A DNA stretch of 64,000 nt, taken from the NCBI RefSeq assembly GCF_005406225.1, contig NZ_NXLY01000003.1, positions 1-64,000 of the forward strand, read 5' to 3'. The notes under the pieces are model-generated. The model did not search any database. It was given only the letters and a program-made list of their open reading frames with translations, and was not told where the DNA came from. Both the position numbers and the translations under genes were made by a program. This stretch comes from Campylobacter taeniopygiae. Its GTDB lineage: Bacteria > Campylobacterota > Campylobacteria > Campylobacterales > Campylobacteraceae. Below are positions 1-8,818 of this stretch, one piece after another (positions within the stretch are counted from its first letter, which is position 1; every line of letters starts with the position of its first letter).

Positions 1-32
1 TAGATAAAGCTTTGGAAAATTTTAACAAATAA
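1..32 (+). CDS. 3' end of an upstream copy of the 109-residue acidic protein gene (partial)
   Basis: The first 32 bases encode the residues LDKALENFNK followed by a stop. They are identical to the last codons of the gene at 950–1279, so an earlier copy of that gene lies just outside the window. Only this tail is visible. Together with the copy at 950 it shows that the ankyrin/109-residue pair is tandemly repeated. Function is unknown. Confidence 0.8.
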   Translation, partial: DKALENFNK

Positions 33-99
33 AAAAATTTAAAAATTATTTTAAGGAAAAACAAATGAAAACTTTAGAAGAAATGCAAGCTATGGATGA
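1..99 (+). repeat. Direct repeat, copy 1 of a tandem 1247-bp unit
   Basis: Bases 1–99 are identical to 1248–1346. The shared segment covers the end of the 109-residue gene, the spacer with the AAGGAAA ribosome binding site, and the first 11–12 codons of the ankyrin gene. Identity stops at base 99/1346 on the right. The left limit is outside the window, so the repeat may be longer. Confidence 0.95.
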
Positions 100-934
100 A
101 GAAACGGTAACGGAGATAGGTTGGGAATTTTTTAGACTTGTTAAAAATAATAAACTTAAAGAGGTGAAAGAGTTTTTAAAAGATTATCCCGTGCCTGAAG
201 TATTTTTAGAGAAATGTTGTAAGATATATTGGTATGATCATCCTATACCTTTTTTTAGCCCTAGTTCTACTTTAGCTTGGGCAGGGATCGCTTATGATAA
301 GAGTCAAAGTTTTGAAATGATGGAGTATTTTGAGAGTTTAGGACTTAAAGCTGATGATGAGTGTTTAGGAGATAATGCCCTTACTAGTTATATTGGAGTG
401 GGTGGAAAAAATAAAAAAATGATTGATTATTTTTTTAAAAAAGGATGTAAATTTGAAGTTTATGATCATAGAGGTGCCACCCCTTTGCATTCTTGGATAT
501 TGCTTGGTGATCCTGAGTCTGTAAATTCTTTAGAAGTGGCTTTACAATTTGGTGCTGATGTAAATATGAGAAGGATTAAAACAGAACATGAACATAGTTA
601 TATCGATGCTGGGGAAACTCTTTTACATATAGCTGCAACATCTGATAAAAAACCTATTGGAACTTGTTTGGAAATTTTGATCAAATATGGAGCTGATGTC
701 AATGCTGCTAATTGCACTATCAATAAAACTAAAGATGATAAAATTAATTATTTTGAACCTGATACTCCATTAGATCAAGCTATTTCTTTTGGGATAAATA
801 AAAATAAAACAATCTTAAAAAAAGCAGGTGCTAAGACTTGGGAACAATTGGTTAAAGAATACAATATTGATACAAGTTTAGAGAGACCAGAACAAATTAA
901 AATGTATGAAGAAAGAAGAAAGATAAAAAAATAA
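65..934 (+). CDS. Ankyrin-repeat protein, cytoplasmic, possible immunity protein
   Basis: A 289-residue protein with no signal peptide or membrane segment. Ankyrin-like units are visible from about residue 105 on, for example GATPLHSWILLGD near 137, FGADVNMR near 162, GETLLHIAA near 183 and YGADVNAAN near 208, then DTPLDQAISFG near 235. The start ATG at 65 follows AAGGAAA at good spacing. The gene is followed after 15 bases by a small acidic protein gene, and the pair is tandemly repeated. Ankyrin proteins in such repeated arrays are often immunity proteins of contact-dependent or polymorphic toxins. That role is inferred from family and context; no toxin is visible in the window. Confidence 0.8.
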   Translation: MKTLEEMQAMDEETVTEIGWEFFRLVKNNKLKEVKEFLKDYPVPEVFLEKCCKIYWYDHPIPFFSPSSTLAWAGIAYDKSQSFEMMEYFESLGLKADDECLGDNALTSYIGVGGKNKKMIDYFFKKGCKFEVYDHRGATPLHSWILLGDPESVNSLEVALQFGADVNMRRIKTEHEHSYIDAGETLLHIAATSDKKPIGTCLEILIKYGADVNAANCTINKTKDDKINYFEPDTPLDQAISFGINKNKTILKKAGAKTWEQLVKEYNIDTSLERPEQIKMYEERRKIKK

Positions 935-949
935 TAAAAAGGAGATATT

Positions 950-1279
950 ATGGAATTTGATGTTGAAATTTTAGACAATCTTGAGAATTTTAAAGAATTC
1001 TTAAAAACAAAACCTAGCAAAGAAGTTTTACAGGCTATTAATTCTCATTTAGAGGGTTTTTTAAGTGATGCGTATGATCATATCGATCCAGAAGAATACG
1101 AAGTAGCTTTTGAAGAAGAAACAGGAATATCTTATCATGATGCTACTGAGGAAGAATTTGATGAGTGGTTTATTGCAAATGTACTTTGCTTTGAAGATTT
1201 AAGTGAGATTTGCAAAATTCTTCGATCGCTTTTAGAGGCTAAAGATTTAGATAAAGCTTTGGAAAATTTTAACAAATAA
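950..1279 (+). CDS. Small acidic protein of unknown function, partner of the ankyrin gene
   Basis: A 109-residue, strongly acidic, probably all-helical protein (runs such as PEEYEVAFEEETG and ATEEEFDEWF near residues 47–70). It has no signal peptide or membrane helix. The start ATG at 950 follows AAGGAG closely. It lies 15 bases after the ankyrin gene and was duplicated with it, since the window begins with the tail of an earlier identical copy. I do not recognise a named family. Small acidic cytoplasmic proteins of this kind occur as immunity proteins that mimic nucleic acid or mask a toxin, but that is only inference here. Confidence 0.75.
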   Translation: MEFDVEILDNLENFKEFLKTKPSKEVLQAINSHLEGFLSDAYDHIDPEEYEVAFEEETGISYHDATEEEFDEWFIANVLCFEDLSEICKILRSLLEAKDLDKALENFNK

Positions 1280-1346
1280 AAAAATTTAAAAATTATTTTA
1301 AGGAAAAACAAATGAAAACTTTAGAAGAAATGCAAGCTATGGATGA
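1248..1346 (+). repeat. Direct repeat, copy 2 of the tandem unit
   Basis: These 99 bases are identical to 1–99, at an offset of 1247. The copy breaks off after the codons for MKTLEEMQAMDE of the next ankyrin gene. The breakpoint marks either a deletion in a third unit or the recombination junction that created the array. Confidence 0.95.
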
Positions 1347-1392
1347 GACAATAAAAAAGCAAAAAACCTATCAAAAACCTAATATTTTTTAA
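1312..1392 (+). pseudogene. Remnant of a further ankyrin gene copy (5' end only)
   Basis: The ATG at 1312 has the same ribosome binding site and first 11–12 codons (MKTLEEMQAMDE) as the ankyrin gene at 65. The frame then continues into unrelated sequence (TIKKQKTYQKPNIF) and stops at 1390–1392. The 26-residue product lacks all ankyrin units, so this is a truncated copy. It shows that the array has lost material by deletion or recombination. Confidence 0.8.
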
Positions 1393-1493
1393 AATCAAAA
1401 TATAATTTGATCGATAAGAATATCCGTGAATACGATAAAATTTCATATAAGACAAGTAGTGAAGGTGCTAATCTATACGAGTATGATTATTGA
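1383..1493 (+). pseudogene. Possible C-terminal tail of a lost protein (toxin-like tail)
   Basis: A 36-residue open frame without a start codon runs directly after a stop at 1380 and ends at the TGA at 1491. It includes the stretch NLIDKNIREYDKISYKTSSE and ends in YEYDY. Its stop overlaps the likely ATG at 1483 of the next gene, as is usual for toxin–immunity pairs. The tail looks protein-like, whereas the overlapping frame that starts with GTG at 1426 looks less natural in this stretch. The length is too short to name a family, so the call is tentative. Confidence 0.35.
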
Positions 1494-1875
1494 TTTAACA
1501 TCAGCAACTGAACAAAATCTTAATCTATCAATAAAAGATTTTTCTAAAATTGAAAGAATTTACATTGATAATTCAGTATTGTTAAACAAACAATATTTTG
1601 GTTTAGAAAAAGCTTGTAAAGGATGGAAATTTAACGAGGAGTCTTTAAAAGAGTTTTTTAAAATCAGTCAAAAATATGAAGACTGGCAAACTTCTTACCG
1701 CATTTTTGATCAAATTCCTTGTGTTATTAGAGGAAGATTTTCTTTAGATAATATTGATTATTTTTTTGAAATTAATGCAGGCGGAAGCTTTGAAATTTGG
1801 AATAATAATTATAAATTTTATTTTGGTTGCGACAATAAGCAAAATAAAAAATGTGATATTTTTTTATTAGATTAG
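1483..1875 (+). CDS. Small cytoplasmic protein of unknown function, candidate immunity protein
   Basis: About 130 residues from the ATG at 1483 (MIIDLTSATEQ). A longer frame from GTG at 1426 would add 19 residues, but that stretch overlaps another protein-like frame, so I prefer the internal ATG. The ribosome binding site is weak in both cases. The protein is mixed alpha/beta, with several aromatic residues in the C-terminal half (WNNNYKFYFGCDNK near the end). No family is recognised. Its size, its position after a toxin-like tail, and its neighbours suggest an orphan immunity gene. Confidence 0.6.
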   Translation: MIIDLTSATEQNLNLSIKDFSKIERIYIDNSVLLNKQYFGLEKACKGWKFNEESLKEFFKISQKYEDWQTSYRIFDQIPCVIRGRFSLDNIDYFFEINAGGSFEIWNNNYKFYFGCDNKQNKKCDIFLLD

Positions 1876-1907
1876 CATTTTACTATATTTTTATGCAAGG
1901 CTATACA

Positions 1908-2279
1908 ATGACAAATATTATTTTAATATGGTTATTTTGTATTTTTATACCAATATTACTATTAAAACACAAATTTAGAGCCATTTTTATATCAGGTGCT
2001 TTTCTGATATTTTTTACTATCAATGATATATATTACATGATAATCAATGACAATATGCTAGGGTTATTACAAACTGTGCTTAATATAAACAAAACAATAT
2101 TTATTATTTATGAAAGTTGTTTGATTTTATTTTTTGTGGCTTTATTGTTTGTAGCATACAAAAAGCCGAAATTTCATACAATAATTTTTATTTATTTAAC
2201 TTTATGTAATGCCTTATATCCTTTTAATATTTTAGAGAATTTGTTATTTGGTAAGAGTATGGGACTTGTAAATTTTTGA
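1908..2279 (+). CDS. Small integral membrane protein of unknown function
   Basis: From the ATG at 1908 the product is 123 residues with about four hydrophobic segments, covering nearly the whole chain. AAGG lies seven bases before this ATG. An upstream ATG at 1893 in the same frame has no such site. No family is recognised. It lies in a row of small plus-strand genes that are probably strain-variable. Membrane-embedded immunity proteins against membrane-active or periplasmic toxins look like this, but no direct sign of function is visible. Confidence 0.55.
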   Translation: MTNIILIWLFCIFIPILLLKHKFRAIFISGAFLIFFTINDIYYMIINDNMLGLLQTVLNINKTIFIIYESCLILFFVALLFVAYKKPKFHTIIFIYLTLCNALYPFNILENLLFGKSMGLVNF

Positions 2280-2329
2280 AAAAAATATAAAGGATAAGAT
2301 CTTATAATGAAGATTACTAGGAAGCTAAT

Positions 2330-2884
2330 ATGATTAAAAAATACATTATAATTTTTATAATTTTACTAGGATTTGGATGTATCAGTGCAAGTCCTATATC
2401 AAAACAAACAACAAATCAATCAAACATATACAATGATTGGTTTAAACGACATGGAAAATGGAATTTTAAAAAAGCTTATAAAGCTAACGAAGCTCAAGGC
2501 AATAAAGGATATTCTTTTCAAACTAATTGGGCTATTCTTGATATGATTGCCAAAGATGATGTTGTGGGATTAAAATATATGTATGAAAAATTAAAACCCG
2601 ATCCAGAACACGATATGACATTTTTTAATGGTATAGCCGTTCCTTCTGTAAGTTATGAACAACAAGCCATTGATAAAAGGAGTATAAAAGCATTAAAATT
2701 TTTACTTAAGAATAAAGTGATTGATATAAAAGCAACCATAGAAGATGAAAAAACACAAAAAGAACTTTCTTTATTTCAATATACAACTCAAAAAATTGAA
2801 GAAGCTAAAAATAAAAAGGATTTTAAAGCGGTATCAAGCTATGAAAAGATATTAGAAATTTTACAAAATTATAAAGAAAAATAA
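2330..2884 (+). CDS. Secreted or lipid-anchored ankyrin-like protein of unknown function
   Basis: A 184-residue protein with an N-terminal signal sequence (MIKKYIIIFIILLGFGCIS). Cys17 lies in an imperfect lipobox, so it could be a lipoprotein or be cut by signal peptidase I. The mature part resembles degenerate helical repeats (FQTNWAILDMIAKDDVVGLK near 63, then DKRSIKALKFLLKNKVIDIK near 111), which is the pattern of ankyrin-like immunity proteins. It lies downstream of a small membrane protein gene. A periplasmic immunity protein is a reasonable guess, unproven. Confidence 0.6.
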   Translation: MIKKYIIIFIILLGFGCISASPISKQTTNQSNIYNDWFKRHGKWNFKKAYKANEAQGNKGYSFQTNWAILDMIAKDDVVGLKYMYEKLKPDPEHDMTFFNGIAVPSVSYEQQAIDKRSIKALKFLLKNKVIDIKATIEDEKTQKELSLFQYTTQKIEEAKNKKDFKAVSSYEKILEILQNYKEK

Positions 2885-3024
2885 AGGTTTTGCTACTATA
2901 ATTTAAACTTATGTTTTTTTAAATAAAAGATAAAAATGCTAAAATGAAGCAAAAAACCAAATTTCACAAATTCTTGATGAAAGTCATTGCTTTTATTACC
3001 ACAACCAAATAAGGAAGCAGAACA

Positions 3025-3462
3025 ATGAAATATATTTTTTTATTCTTAATGTTTTTAAACATCACTTATGCTAAAGAATTTCCTACTTTTGTAAAGGATT
3101 GGCAAGGTATTTATGTAGCCGATAAACAAGCCTTCCAAATAAGTGATAATTGTTATAATGATGAGATGATGAGTGGAATTTATTGTGAAATTGGATATTC
3201 TAAAAATGGTAGCACCTTTGATGATTGGAATACAAATTTTTACACAGAAAAGCCAAATGATATGAATTATTCAGTTATTAGAATAATCAATTTAAAATCT
3301 CCTACAAAAGCTATTATAAAAATATTTTCTATGGAGTATAATAACGATTTTTGCGATATTGAAGTTGAAAAACAAAATAATAGCATAATCCTTAAGTCAG
3401 GTAAATGCAAAATTGGAGATTTTATCTTGCATAAAGAAATTTTTACAAGATATAAAAAATAA
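3025..3462 (+). CDS. Small secreted protein of unknown function
   Basis: A 145-residue protein with a clear signal peptide (MKYIFLFLMFLNITYAKEF, likely cut after the Ala near residue 16). The mature protein has four cysteines (in NCYND, IYCEIG, DFCDIE and GKCKIG), which could form two disulfides in the periplasm. AAGGAAG precedes the ATG at 3025 by about eight bases. It is the last plus-strand gene of the variable block. The next gene is on the other strand, leaving an AT-rich convergent gap at 3463–3646 in which I see no gene. No family is recognised. Confidence 0.6.
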   Translation: MKYIFLFLMFLNITYAKEFPTFVKDWQGIYVADKQAFQISDNCYNDEMMSGIYCEIGYSKNGSTFDDWNTNFYTEKPNDMNYSVIRIINLKSPTKAIIKIFSMEYNNDFCDIEVEKQNNSIILKSGKCKIGDFILHKEIFTRYKK

Positions 3463-3646
3463 TAGACATTGATAAACTTAAAAAAATATCAAGAAATGAA
3501 AAATTTGCAAATAAAAATTTTAAAATTTACTTTATAAAAATGGATTAAAAAATCAATAACTTAAATTTATTAACTTTATCTTTTAAGAATTTATGTAAAT
3601 ATTGATTATAAAATATTTACATAAAATCAAGCTATTTTAAATTTTA

Positions 3647-4108
3647 TTATTGCTCTTCTTTAATTTTTCTCTTTGCTAATCCCATTTGCTCATAAGCATC
3701 GATCTCTTTTTTATACGAGGCAGAAATTTTCTTAAGCTCTTTATTTAAAAAGCTTACAGTTTGAGGGCTTGCATTCATATTTGAAGCCAAAGATGCAACA
3801 AATTCTAATTTTTTCTTAGTAGCATCATCTAATTCTTTAGAAGTTTTAGATCCTAATTTATGCGTAGCAACATATAACTTAGCTAATTCTTGTAAATCAG
3901 AATCGCTTAAATTTGGATCAGCCGCCGCTGCAATCATATTATCTAAATTAGTATCAAACACTCTTTTAGCCTTTTTTTTAACAGCGGGTGTATCTTTATC
4001 TTTTTTAGGTATTTTTTTACCACTACTCGTAATCAAATAAGCAATTAAACTTAAAAATAAAAAGAGTGCTAAAGCAACGCAAAAAATTACCATAAAAATA
4101 TAATTCAT
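3647..4108 (-). CDS. Conserved membrane-anchored protein next to ccsBA
   Basis: A 153-residue protein with one N-terminal transmembrane helix (residues 3–28) followed by a lysine-rich linker (KKIPKKDKDTPAVKKKAKR). The rest is a helical soluble domain of about 110 residues rich in Ser, Asn and Leu. I recall an equivalent hypothetical protein (Cj1012c) in C. jejuni. Its start codon overlaps the stop of the cytochrome c maturation gene by one base, so the two are probably co-translated. A role in haem export or cytochrome assembly is possible from context only. Confidence 0.7.
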   Translation of the reverse strand: MNYIFMVIFCVALALFLFLSLIAYLITSSGKKIPKKDKDTPAVKKKAKRVFDTNLDNMIAAAADPNLSDSDLQELAKLYVATHKLGSKTSKELDDATKKKLEFVASLASNMNASPQTVSFLNKELKKISASYKKEIDAYEQMGLAKRKIKEEQ

Positions 4109-7100
4109 TAAAGCCTACCTACAAAATGACGTTTTCTTCTTGAAAAATATGCTAAAACAAGCATTGCAATAAAAATCCAATAAACATAATCAGGAATTTG
4201 AACTGCTTCTCCAGCTGCATAAGAATGCATACCGGTTAAAAAATGATTCACACCAAAATAAGTCATAGCAACTACCCAATAAGCAAACATGCTCCACAAA
4301 GCAAATACAAATTGGTTGCAATATTTAGGAATCATTCTAAGATGCAAAATTGCAGCATAGACTAAAATAGTTATCAATGCCCAAGTTTCTTTAGAATCCC
4401 AGCTCCAATATCTCCCCCAGCTTTCATTTGCCCAAATTGCCCCTAAGAAATTTCCAGCTGTAAGCAAACAAAGTCCCAAAATCATAGCCATTTCATTGAT
4501 CCTAGTAGCCTCTGTGATATTTCTTAAGATATTAGAATTATATTTTCCATCTTTTTTAAGAAAACACATCAATAATAAAACAAAAATACCCAACAAGGCA
4601 CACAAACCTAAAAATCCATAACTAGCAGTTATAACGGACACATGTATACTTAACCAATAAGAATTAAGAACAGGTCTAAGATTTGTAATTTGAGGATTTA
4701 TTTCATTTAAATAAGCCACCATTAACACTATACCCGATAAAATAGAAGTAAGAGATAAAGCTATAGGGCTTTTTTTAGAGAAAAATATCCCAGATAATGA
4801 TAAAGCCCATGCAATATAAATCATACTTTCATAAGCATCACTCCAAGGTGCATGCTCGGATAAATATGCACGGAGAATCAATCCTATAGTATGGATAACA
4901 AAAGCTAATATATTTAGAGTATATACAATTTTAAATATCTTTGTTATTTTTAAATTTGGAGTAATCATTTTAGCAAAAACAATTACCAAAAGTAAAATTC
5001 CTGCAATCAAATAAACGGGGATTAATTTTGAAAAAATTTTAATCTTATTTGAAAAAATTTCAGTCTTGATTTTATTTTCACTTGGCATAACTCTATATCC
5101 GACTTTACTTTGATACTCTTTAATTAATCCCAAAGCTTTATCTGCCTTAGTCCAATTATTATCACTAAAAGCTTGATCAACTGCCCCAAAATAATTTCGC
5201 ACCAAAGCTAAAACAATCTCTCCTTCTTCTCCTTTTAAAGTTGTAATAGCAGAATAAGGCGCCAACCAAAGATTATTTTGATCATTTTGTACTGGAATAA
5301 ATTTAAAAAGCTCTCCACTAAAAACTAAATTAACAATATTAGCTCTTTCATCTAGCTTTATAATCTCTTTATCGAAAGTATTTCTTGTATTTGGATTTTT
5401 CCTATTTGCATTTTCTACATATTTTTGAAGTTTATAATGATTGTTTTCATCAAAAAAATCTCTATAGGAAATATATTTTTTATCAGAAACTTTTAAAATT
5501 TTAGCAATATCTTTACGAACAGCACTATCATCAGGCATTAAAATAAAAGGTTCATTTTGCCATTTATCCACACCTATAAGCATAGAAAGCATTACTGCGT
5601 TAGCATCTTGCCCTTTGTAAGTATCACTGTGATGAATTTTTTCTAAAATTTCTCTTGATAAAGTATCAAAAGGCATCATTCTACCATCTAAAGATTTTTG
5701 TAAAACTAAAGAAGCGAGAGCTTTAGCGTGTTCTGGATTTACTATAGGCAAATCATTATCCTTAGCAAAAGCTTTATTTGCTCCACAAAAAATAAAAAAT
5801 ACCAATAAAAAAGCTCCGATATTCTTTAAAGAGTCTTGATTGATTAGTCTCACTAAAGTTCTAAATCTTGAATTTGGATTAAAGAAATTTAAAAACATTC
5901 CTAAGATTAGTAAAAAATAACCTATATAAGTTGGAGTTTTTCCTGGATCTTTATTGACTGAAAGAACTGTCCCTTTTTCATCTTGATCGTAAGAATTTTG
6001 ATAAAATCTATAACCATTATAATCTAAAACATTATTCATAAATATCCTATAATCAAAATTTTTACTTCCATCCTTAACTGTAATCTCACTTGCATAAGAA
6101 GCCGCAGACATAGAACCTGGATAGCGATCTAAAACGAATTTATTTAAATAAATTTCAAAAGGTAATTTATTGTAAGAAAGTCCCCAAGAAATAAAAAATT
6201 TCTGCCCTTCTAATTCAACCACTTCAGGCTTACCATACTCAAAAATATAAAAATCTTTACTTTTATTTTTATAAGTTAATTCAAGTTTTAAAGCATTTTC
6301 ACCTTTTAGATTTAAGGCTTGATATTCTTTACTCATTGCAAAATCTTTAAATCTTAAAAGCCATGAAGTTTTCCAATTTTGCGGCTCTCCAAAACTTGAA
6401 ACTAGCATCGTTCTAGCTAATTCCATCCAAGAAGATTTAAACCACAACCAAAAACTTTCATCTTGTGGTCTATTAGCACCTTGAATTTCACGATCTCCAT
6501 GTAAAGAAGCAAATTTTATAACAAAATTTAGATCTTTAATATTGTAAAGTCTAAGATCTTTAGCATTTTGATTCTCTGTAGTTTTTAAGATAAAATTTTT
6601 ACCCTCTTTCATATTAAACACGTTTAGATCTTCACTTGAAGTCAAATTTAAATTTTGATCAATTTTTACATAAGGTTTTGCAACATCATCATTCATAAAG
6701 GAAAAATTGATTCCATCAATATTTTTAACTTCTCCTTTTTTAAACTCCATTGTTATTCCTTGCATATTTTTTTGAGAAAATGTTATAGCAAGTAAAGGAT
6801 CTGAAGTATTATTTTCCTTATAAACATAATCAGCATCTAAAATCAAATCTTTATATTTTAAAACAGCCTTATCATTGCCCATATTTAAAGCAAGTTTAAA
6901 ATGGTTAGCAAAAGGTAAATTTCCGATATAACGATCATTTACAACACTATATTGCTCCCCATCTTTGATGGCAGAAAAGCGAACTGAAGTTTTTAAACTC
7001 TCTATCAATGAATTTTGCGTATGTTCTCTGATGGATAAAGTTCCCTCAAATCCGTAATATCTCGTAATTCCAGCTCCTACAAGAATAAAAAGAAAAGATA

Positions 7101-7347
7101 AGTGAAAAATCATCAAAGGCAGTTTTTTTAAATTAAACATTTTATAGCGAAACATACCACATAACAAATTTATACCTAGTAACAATTGAATATATTCAAA
7201 CCAAAAAGCATCATAAATCATAGCCCAAGCTGTAGGAGTTCCATAAGAACTTTCTATAAAAGTTGCCAAGGCACAAAATAACGCAAAAATTAAAAATAAA
7301 ATTATAGAAATTCTTAAATCCCCTACACTCTTAATTATTCTTTTCAT
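4108..7347 (-). CDS. ccsA: Cytochrome c synthase CcsBA (ResB–ResC fusion)
   Basis: A 1079-residue integral membrane protein that fuses the two subunits of system II cytochrome c maturation. The N-terminal ResB/Ccs1 part (about 1–520) has several membrane helices around a large periplasmic loop. A second signal-like segment follows (FLLVFFIFCGANKAFA near 515), then a periplasmic stretch. The C-terminal ResC/CcsA part (about 770–1079) carries the haem-binding WWD motif WGRYWSWDSKETWAL near 970. It moves haem across the inner membrane and ligates it to CxxCH motifs in the periplasm. Fused CcsBA is normal in epsilonproteobacteria. Substrates would include the small cytochrome c encoded at 13059. 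Confidence 0.92.
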   Translation of the reverse strand: MKRIIKSVGDLRISIILFLIFALFCALATFIESSYGTPTAWAMIYDAFWFEYIQLLLGINLLCGMFRYKMFNLKKLPLMIFHLSFLFILVGAGITRYYGFEGTLSIREHTQNSLIESLKTSVRFSAIKDGEQYSVVNDRYIGNLPFANHFKLALNMGNDKAVLKYKDLILDADYVYKENNTSDPLLAITFSQKNMQGITMEFKKGEVKNIDGINFSFMNDDVAKPYVKIDQNLNLTSSEDLNVFNMKEGKNFILKTTENQNAKDLRLYNIKDLNFVIKFASLHGDREIQGANRPQDESFWLWFKSSWMELARTMLVSSFGEPQNWKTSWLLRFKDFAMSKEYQALNLKGENALKLELTYKNKSKDFYIFEYGKPEVVELEGQKFFISWGLSYNKLPFEIYLNKFVLDRYPGSMSAASYASEITVKDGSKNFDYRIFMNNVLDYNGYRFYQNSYDQDEKGTVLSVNKDPGKTPTYIGYFLLILGMFLNFFNPNSRFRTLVRLINQDSLKNIGAFLLVFFIFCGANKAFAKDNDLPIVNPEHAKALASLVLQKSLDGRMMPFDTLSREILEKIHHSDTYKGQDANAVMLSMLIGVDKWQNEPFILMPDDSAVRKDIAKILKVSDKKYISYRDFFDENNHYKLQKYVENANRKNPNTRNTFDKEIIKLDERANIVNLVFSGELFKFIPVQNDQNNLWLAPYSAITTLKGEEGEIVLALVRNYFGAVDQAFSDNNWTKADKALGLIKEYQSKVGYRVMPSENKIKTEIFSNKIKIFSKLIPVYLIAGILLLVIVFAKMITPNLKITKIFKIVYTLNILAFVIHTIGLILRAYLSEHAPWSDAYESMIYIAWALSLSGIFFSKKSPIALSLTSILSGIVLMVAYLNEINPQITNLRPVLNSYWLSIHVSVITASYGFLGLCALLGIFVLLLMCFLKKDGKYNSNILRNITEATRINEMAMILGLCLLTAGNFLGAIWANESWGRYWSWDSKETWALITILVYAAILHLRMIPKYCNQFVFALWSMFAYWVVAMTYFGVNHFLTGMHSYAAGEAVQIPDYVYWIFIAMLVLAYFSRRKRHFVGRL

Positions 7348-7365
7348 TTTTTTTAATGTCCTTTT

Positions 7366-8061
7366 TTACAATCCTAAATATTTTTTTCTAATATCATCAT
7401 TTCCGATTAAATTTTTAGCTTTATCTTGCATCGCAATTTTGCCATTTTCTAAAACATAGGCATAATCACTTATTTTTAAAGCAGAATAAGCATTTTGTTC
7501 AACTAAAAGTATAGTTATACCTTCATTTTTTAAACGAACTATAATATCAAAAACTTCACCAACAATTTTAGGCGCCAAACCCAAAGAAGGTTCATCAAGC
7601 ATTAAAAGCTTTGGCTCACTCATCAAAGCTCTTGAAATAGCCAACATTTGAGCTTCTCCACCACTTAAACTTCCCGCCATACAATTTTTCTTACTTGCAA
7701 GTCGTGGAAATAATTTATACATTTGTTCTCTTAAGTGCTCATAGTTTTCACTATTATTATAAGCTCCGATCTTTAAATTTTCCTCCACGCTAAGATTAAT
7801 AAAAACACGTCTTCCTTCTGGAACTAAAGCTATACCTTTTTGTACTAAAGTATGAGTTAAATGCCTTTTAGTATCATAGCCTAAAAAATTAACCTCTCCG
7901 GTGCGTTTAACTGAATTTAAAAGAGCGTTTAAAGTAGAAGTTTTACCTGCCCCATTAGAACCTATAAGTGAAACTATATTACCTGTATCAACCTTAAAAT
8001 CTATACCCTTAACAGCTTCAATCAAGCCATAATATACATGCAAATCTTTAACTACTAGCAT
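7366..8061 (-). CDS. livF: Branched-chain amino acid ABC transporter ATPase LivF
   Basis: A 231-residue ATPase subunit of the high-affinity branched-chain amino acid importer. It shows Walker A GSNGAGKT near residue 36, the signature LSGGEAQ near 132 and Walker B LLMLDEPSLGLAP near 153, followed by the H-loop LLVEQN. The LivF type is recognised by LVPEGRRVF. I place the start at the ATG at 8061, not the TTG three bases upstream. It overlaps the end of livG by 14 bases, so translation is coupled. It is the last gene of the livJKHMGF run. Confidence 0.93.
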   Translation of the reverse strand: MLVVKDLHVYYGLIEAVKGIDFKVDTGNIVSLIGSNGAGKTSTLNALLNSVKRTGEVNFLGYDTKRHLTHTLVQKGIALVPEGRRVFINLSVEENLKIGAYNNSENYEHLREQMYKLFPRLASKKNCMAGSLSGGEAQMLAISRALMSEPKLLMLDEPSLGLAPKIVGEVFDIIVRLKNEGITILLVEQNAYSALKISDYAYVLENGKIAMQDKAKNLIGNDDIRKKYLGL

Positions 8062-8818
8062 CAAAATCCCCTAAATAAGCAGCGATCACTTCTTTATGTT
8101 CAACCGCATCACTTAATTTTCCTTCAAAGATAGTCTTACCATAATCAAGCACTAAAACCTTATCGCAAAGCTGATTAACAAATTTCATATCATGCTCTAT
8201 CAATAAAATACTGATTTTATATTTTTCTCTTAATTTTAAAATGAGTTCAGCCAACTCATCGCTTTCGCTTGAATTCATACCAGCAGCTGGTTCATCTAGC
8301 AATAAAAGTTTTGGGTTTGTTGCCATTGCACGAGCGATTTCAACCTTTCTTTGTTGCCCATAACTTAAACTTGTAGCTTTTTCATTTGCCAAATCAGCTA
8401 TTCCCAATTCCTCTAAAATGTTATAAGCCTTGAGGTTAAATTCTTTTTCAACCTTGCCAAAACGCCCCAAATGAAAAAATGCTTCTAAAATACTATATCT
8501 CATTTGCTTATTAAAACCTATCATTACATTTTCAAGAACATTCATACTTGAAAAAAGTCTTATATTTTGAAAAGTTCTTGCTATACCTAAATGCACAATT
8601 TCATAAGGTTTAAGATGGCTTATTTTTTGATCTTGAAAAAATACTTCCCCGCTAGTTGGTTTATAATTTCCTGTGATAATATTAAATAAAGTTGTCTTTC
8701 CAGCTCCATTAGGGCCAATTAAACCAAAAATTTCTCCTTTTTGGATACAAAAAGAAGTCTCATTGATCGCTTGCACTTCTCCAAAAGATTTAGTGATATT
8801 TTTTAATTCTAGTATCAT
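8048..8818 (-). CDS. livG: Branched-chain amino acid ABC transporter ATPase LivG
   Basis: A 256-residue ATPase partner of LivF. Walker A GPNGAGKTT lies near residue 35, the signature LSYGQQRKVEIARA near 148 and Walker B LLLLDEPAAGMN near 170. The GIARTFQNIRLF segment near 80 is typical of LivG. It overlaps livM at its start (ATGA-type overlap, 4 bases) and livF at its end. With LivF it powers the LivHM channel from the cytoplasmic side. Confidence 0.93.
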   Translation of the reverse strand: MILELKNITKSFGEVQAINETSFCIQKGEIFGLIGPNGAGKTTLFNIITGNYKPTSGEVFFQDQKISHLKPYEIVHLGIARTFQNIRLFSSMNVLENVMIGFNKQMRYSILEAFFHLGRFGKVEKEFNLKAYNILEELGIADLANEKATSLSYGQQRKVEIARAMATNPKLLLLDEPAAGMNSSESDELAELILKLREKYKISILLIEHDMKFVNQLCDKVLVLDYGKTIFEGKLSDAVEHKEVIAAYLGDFDASS

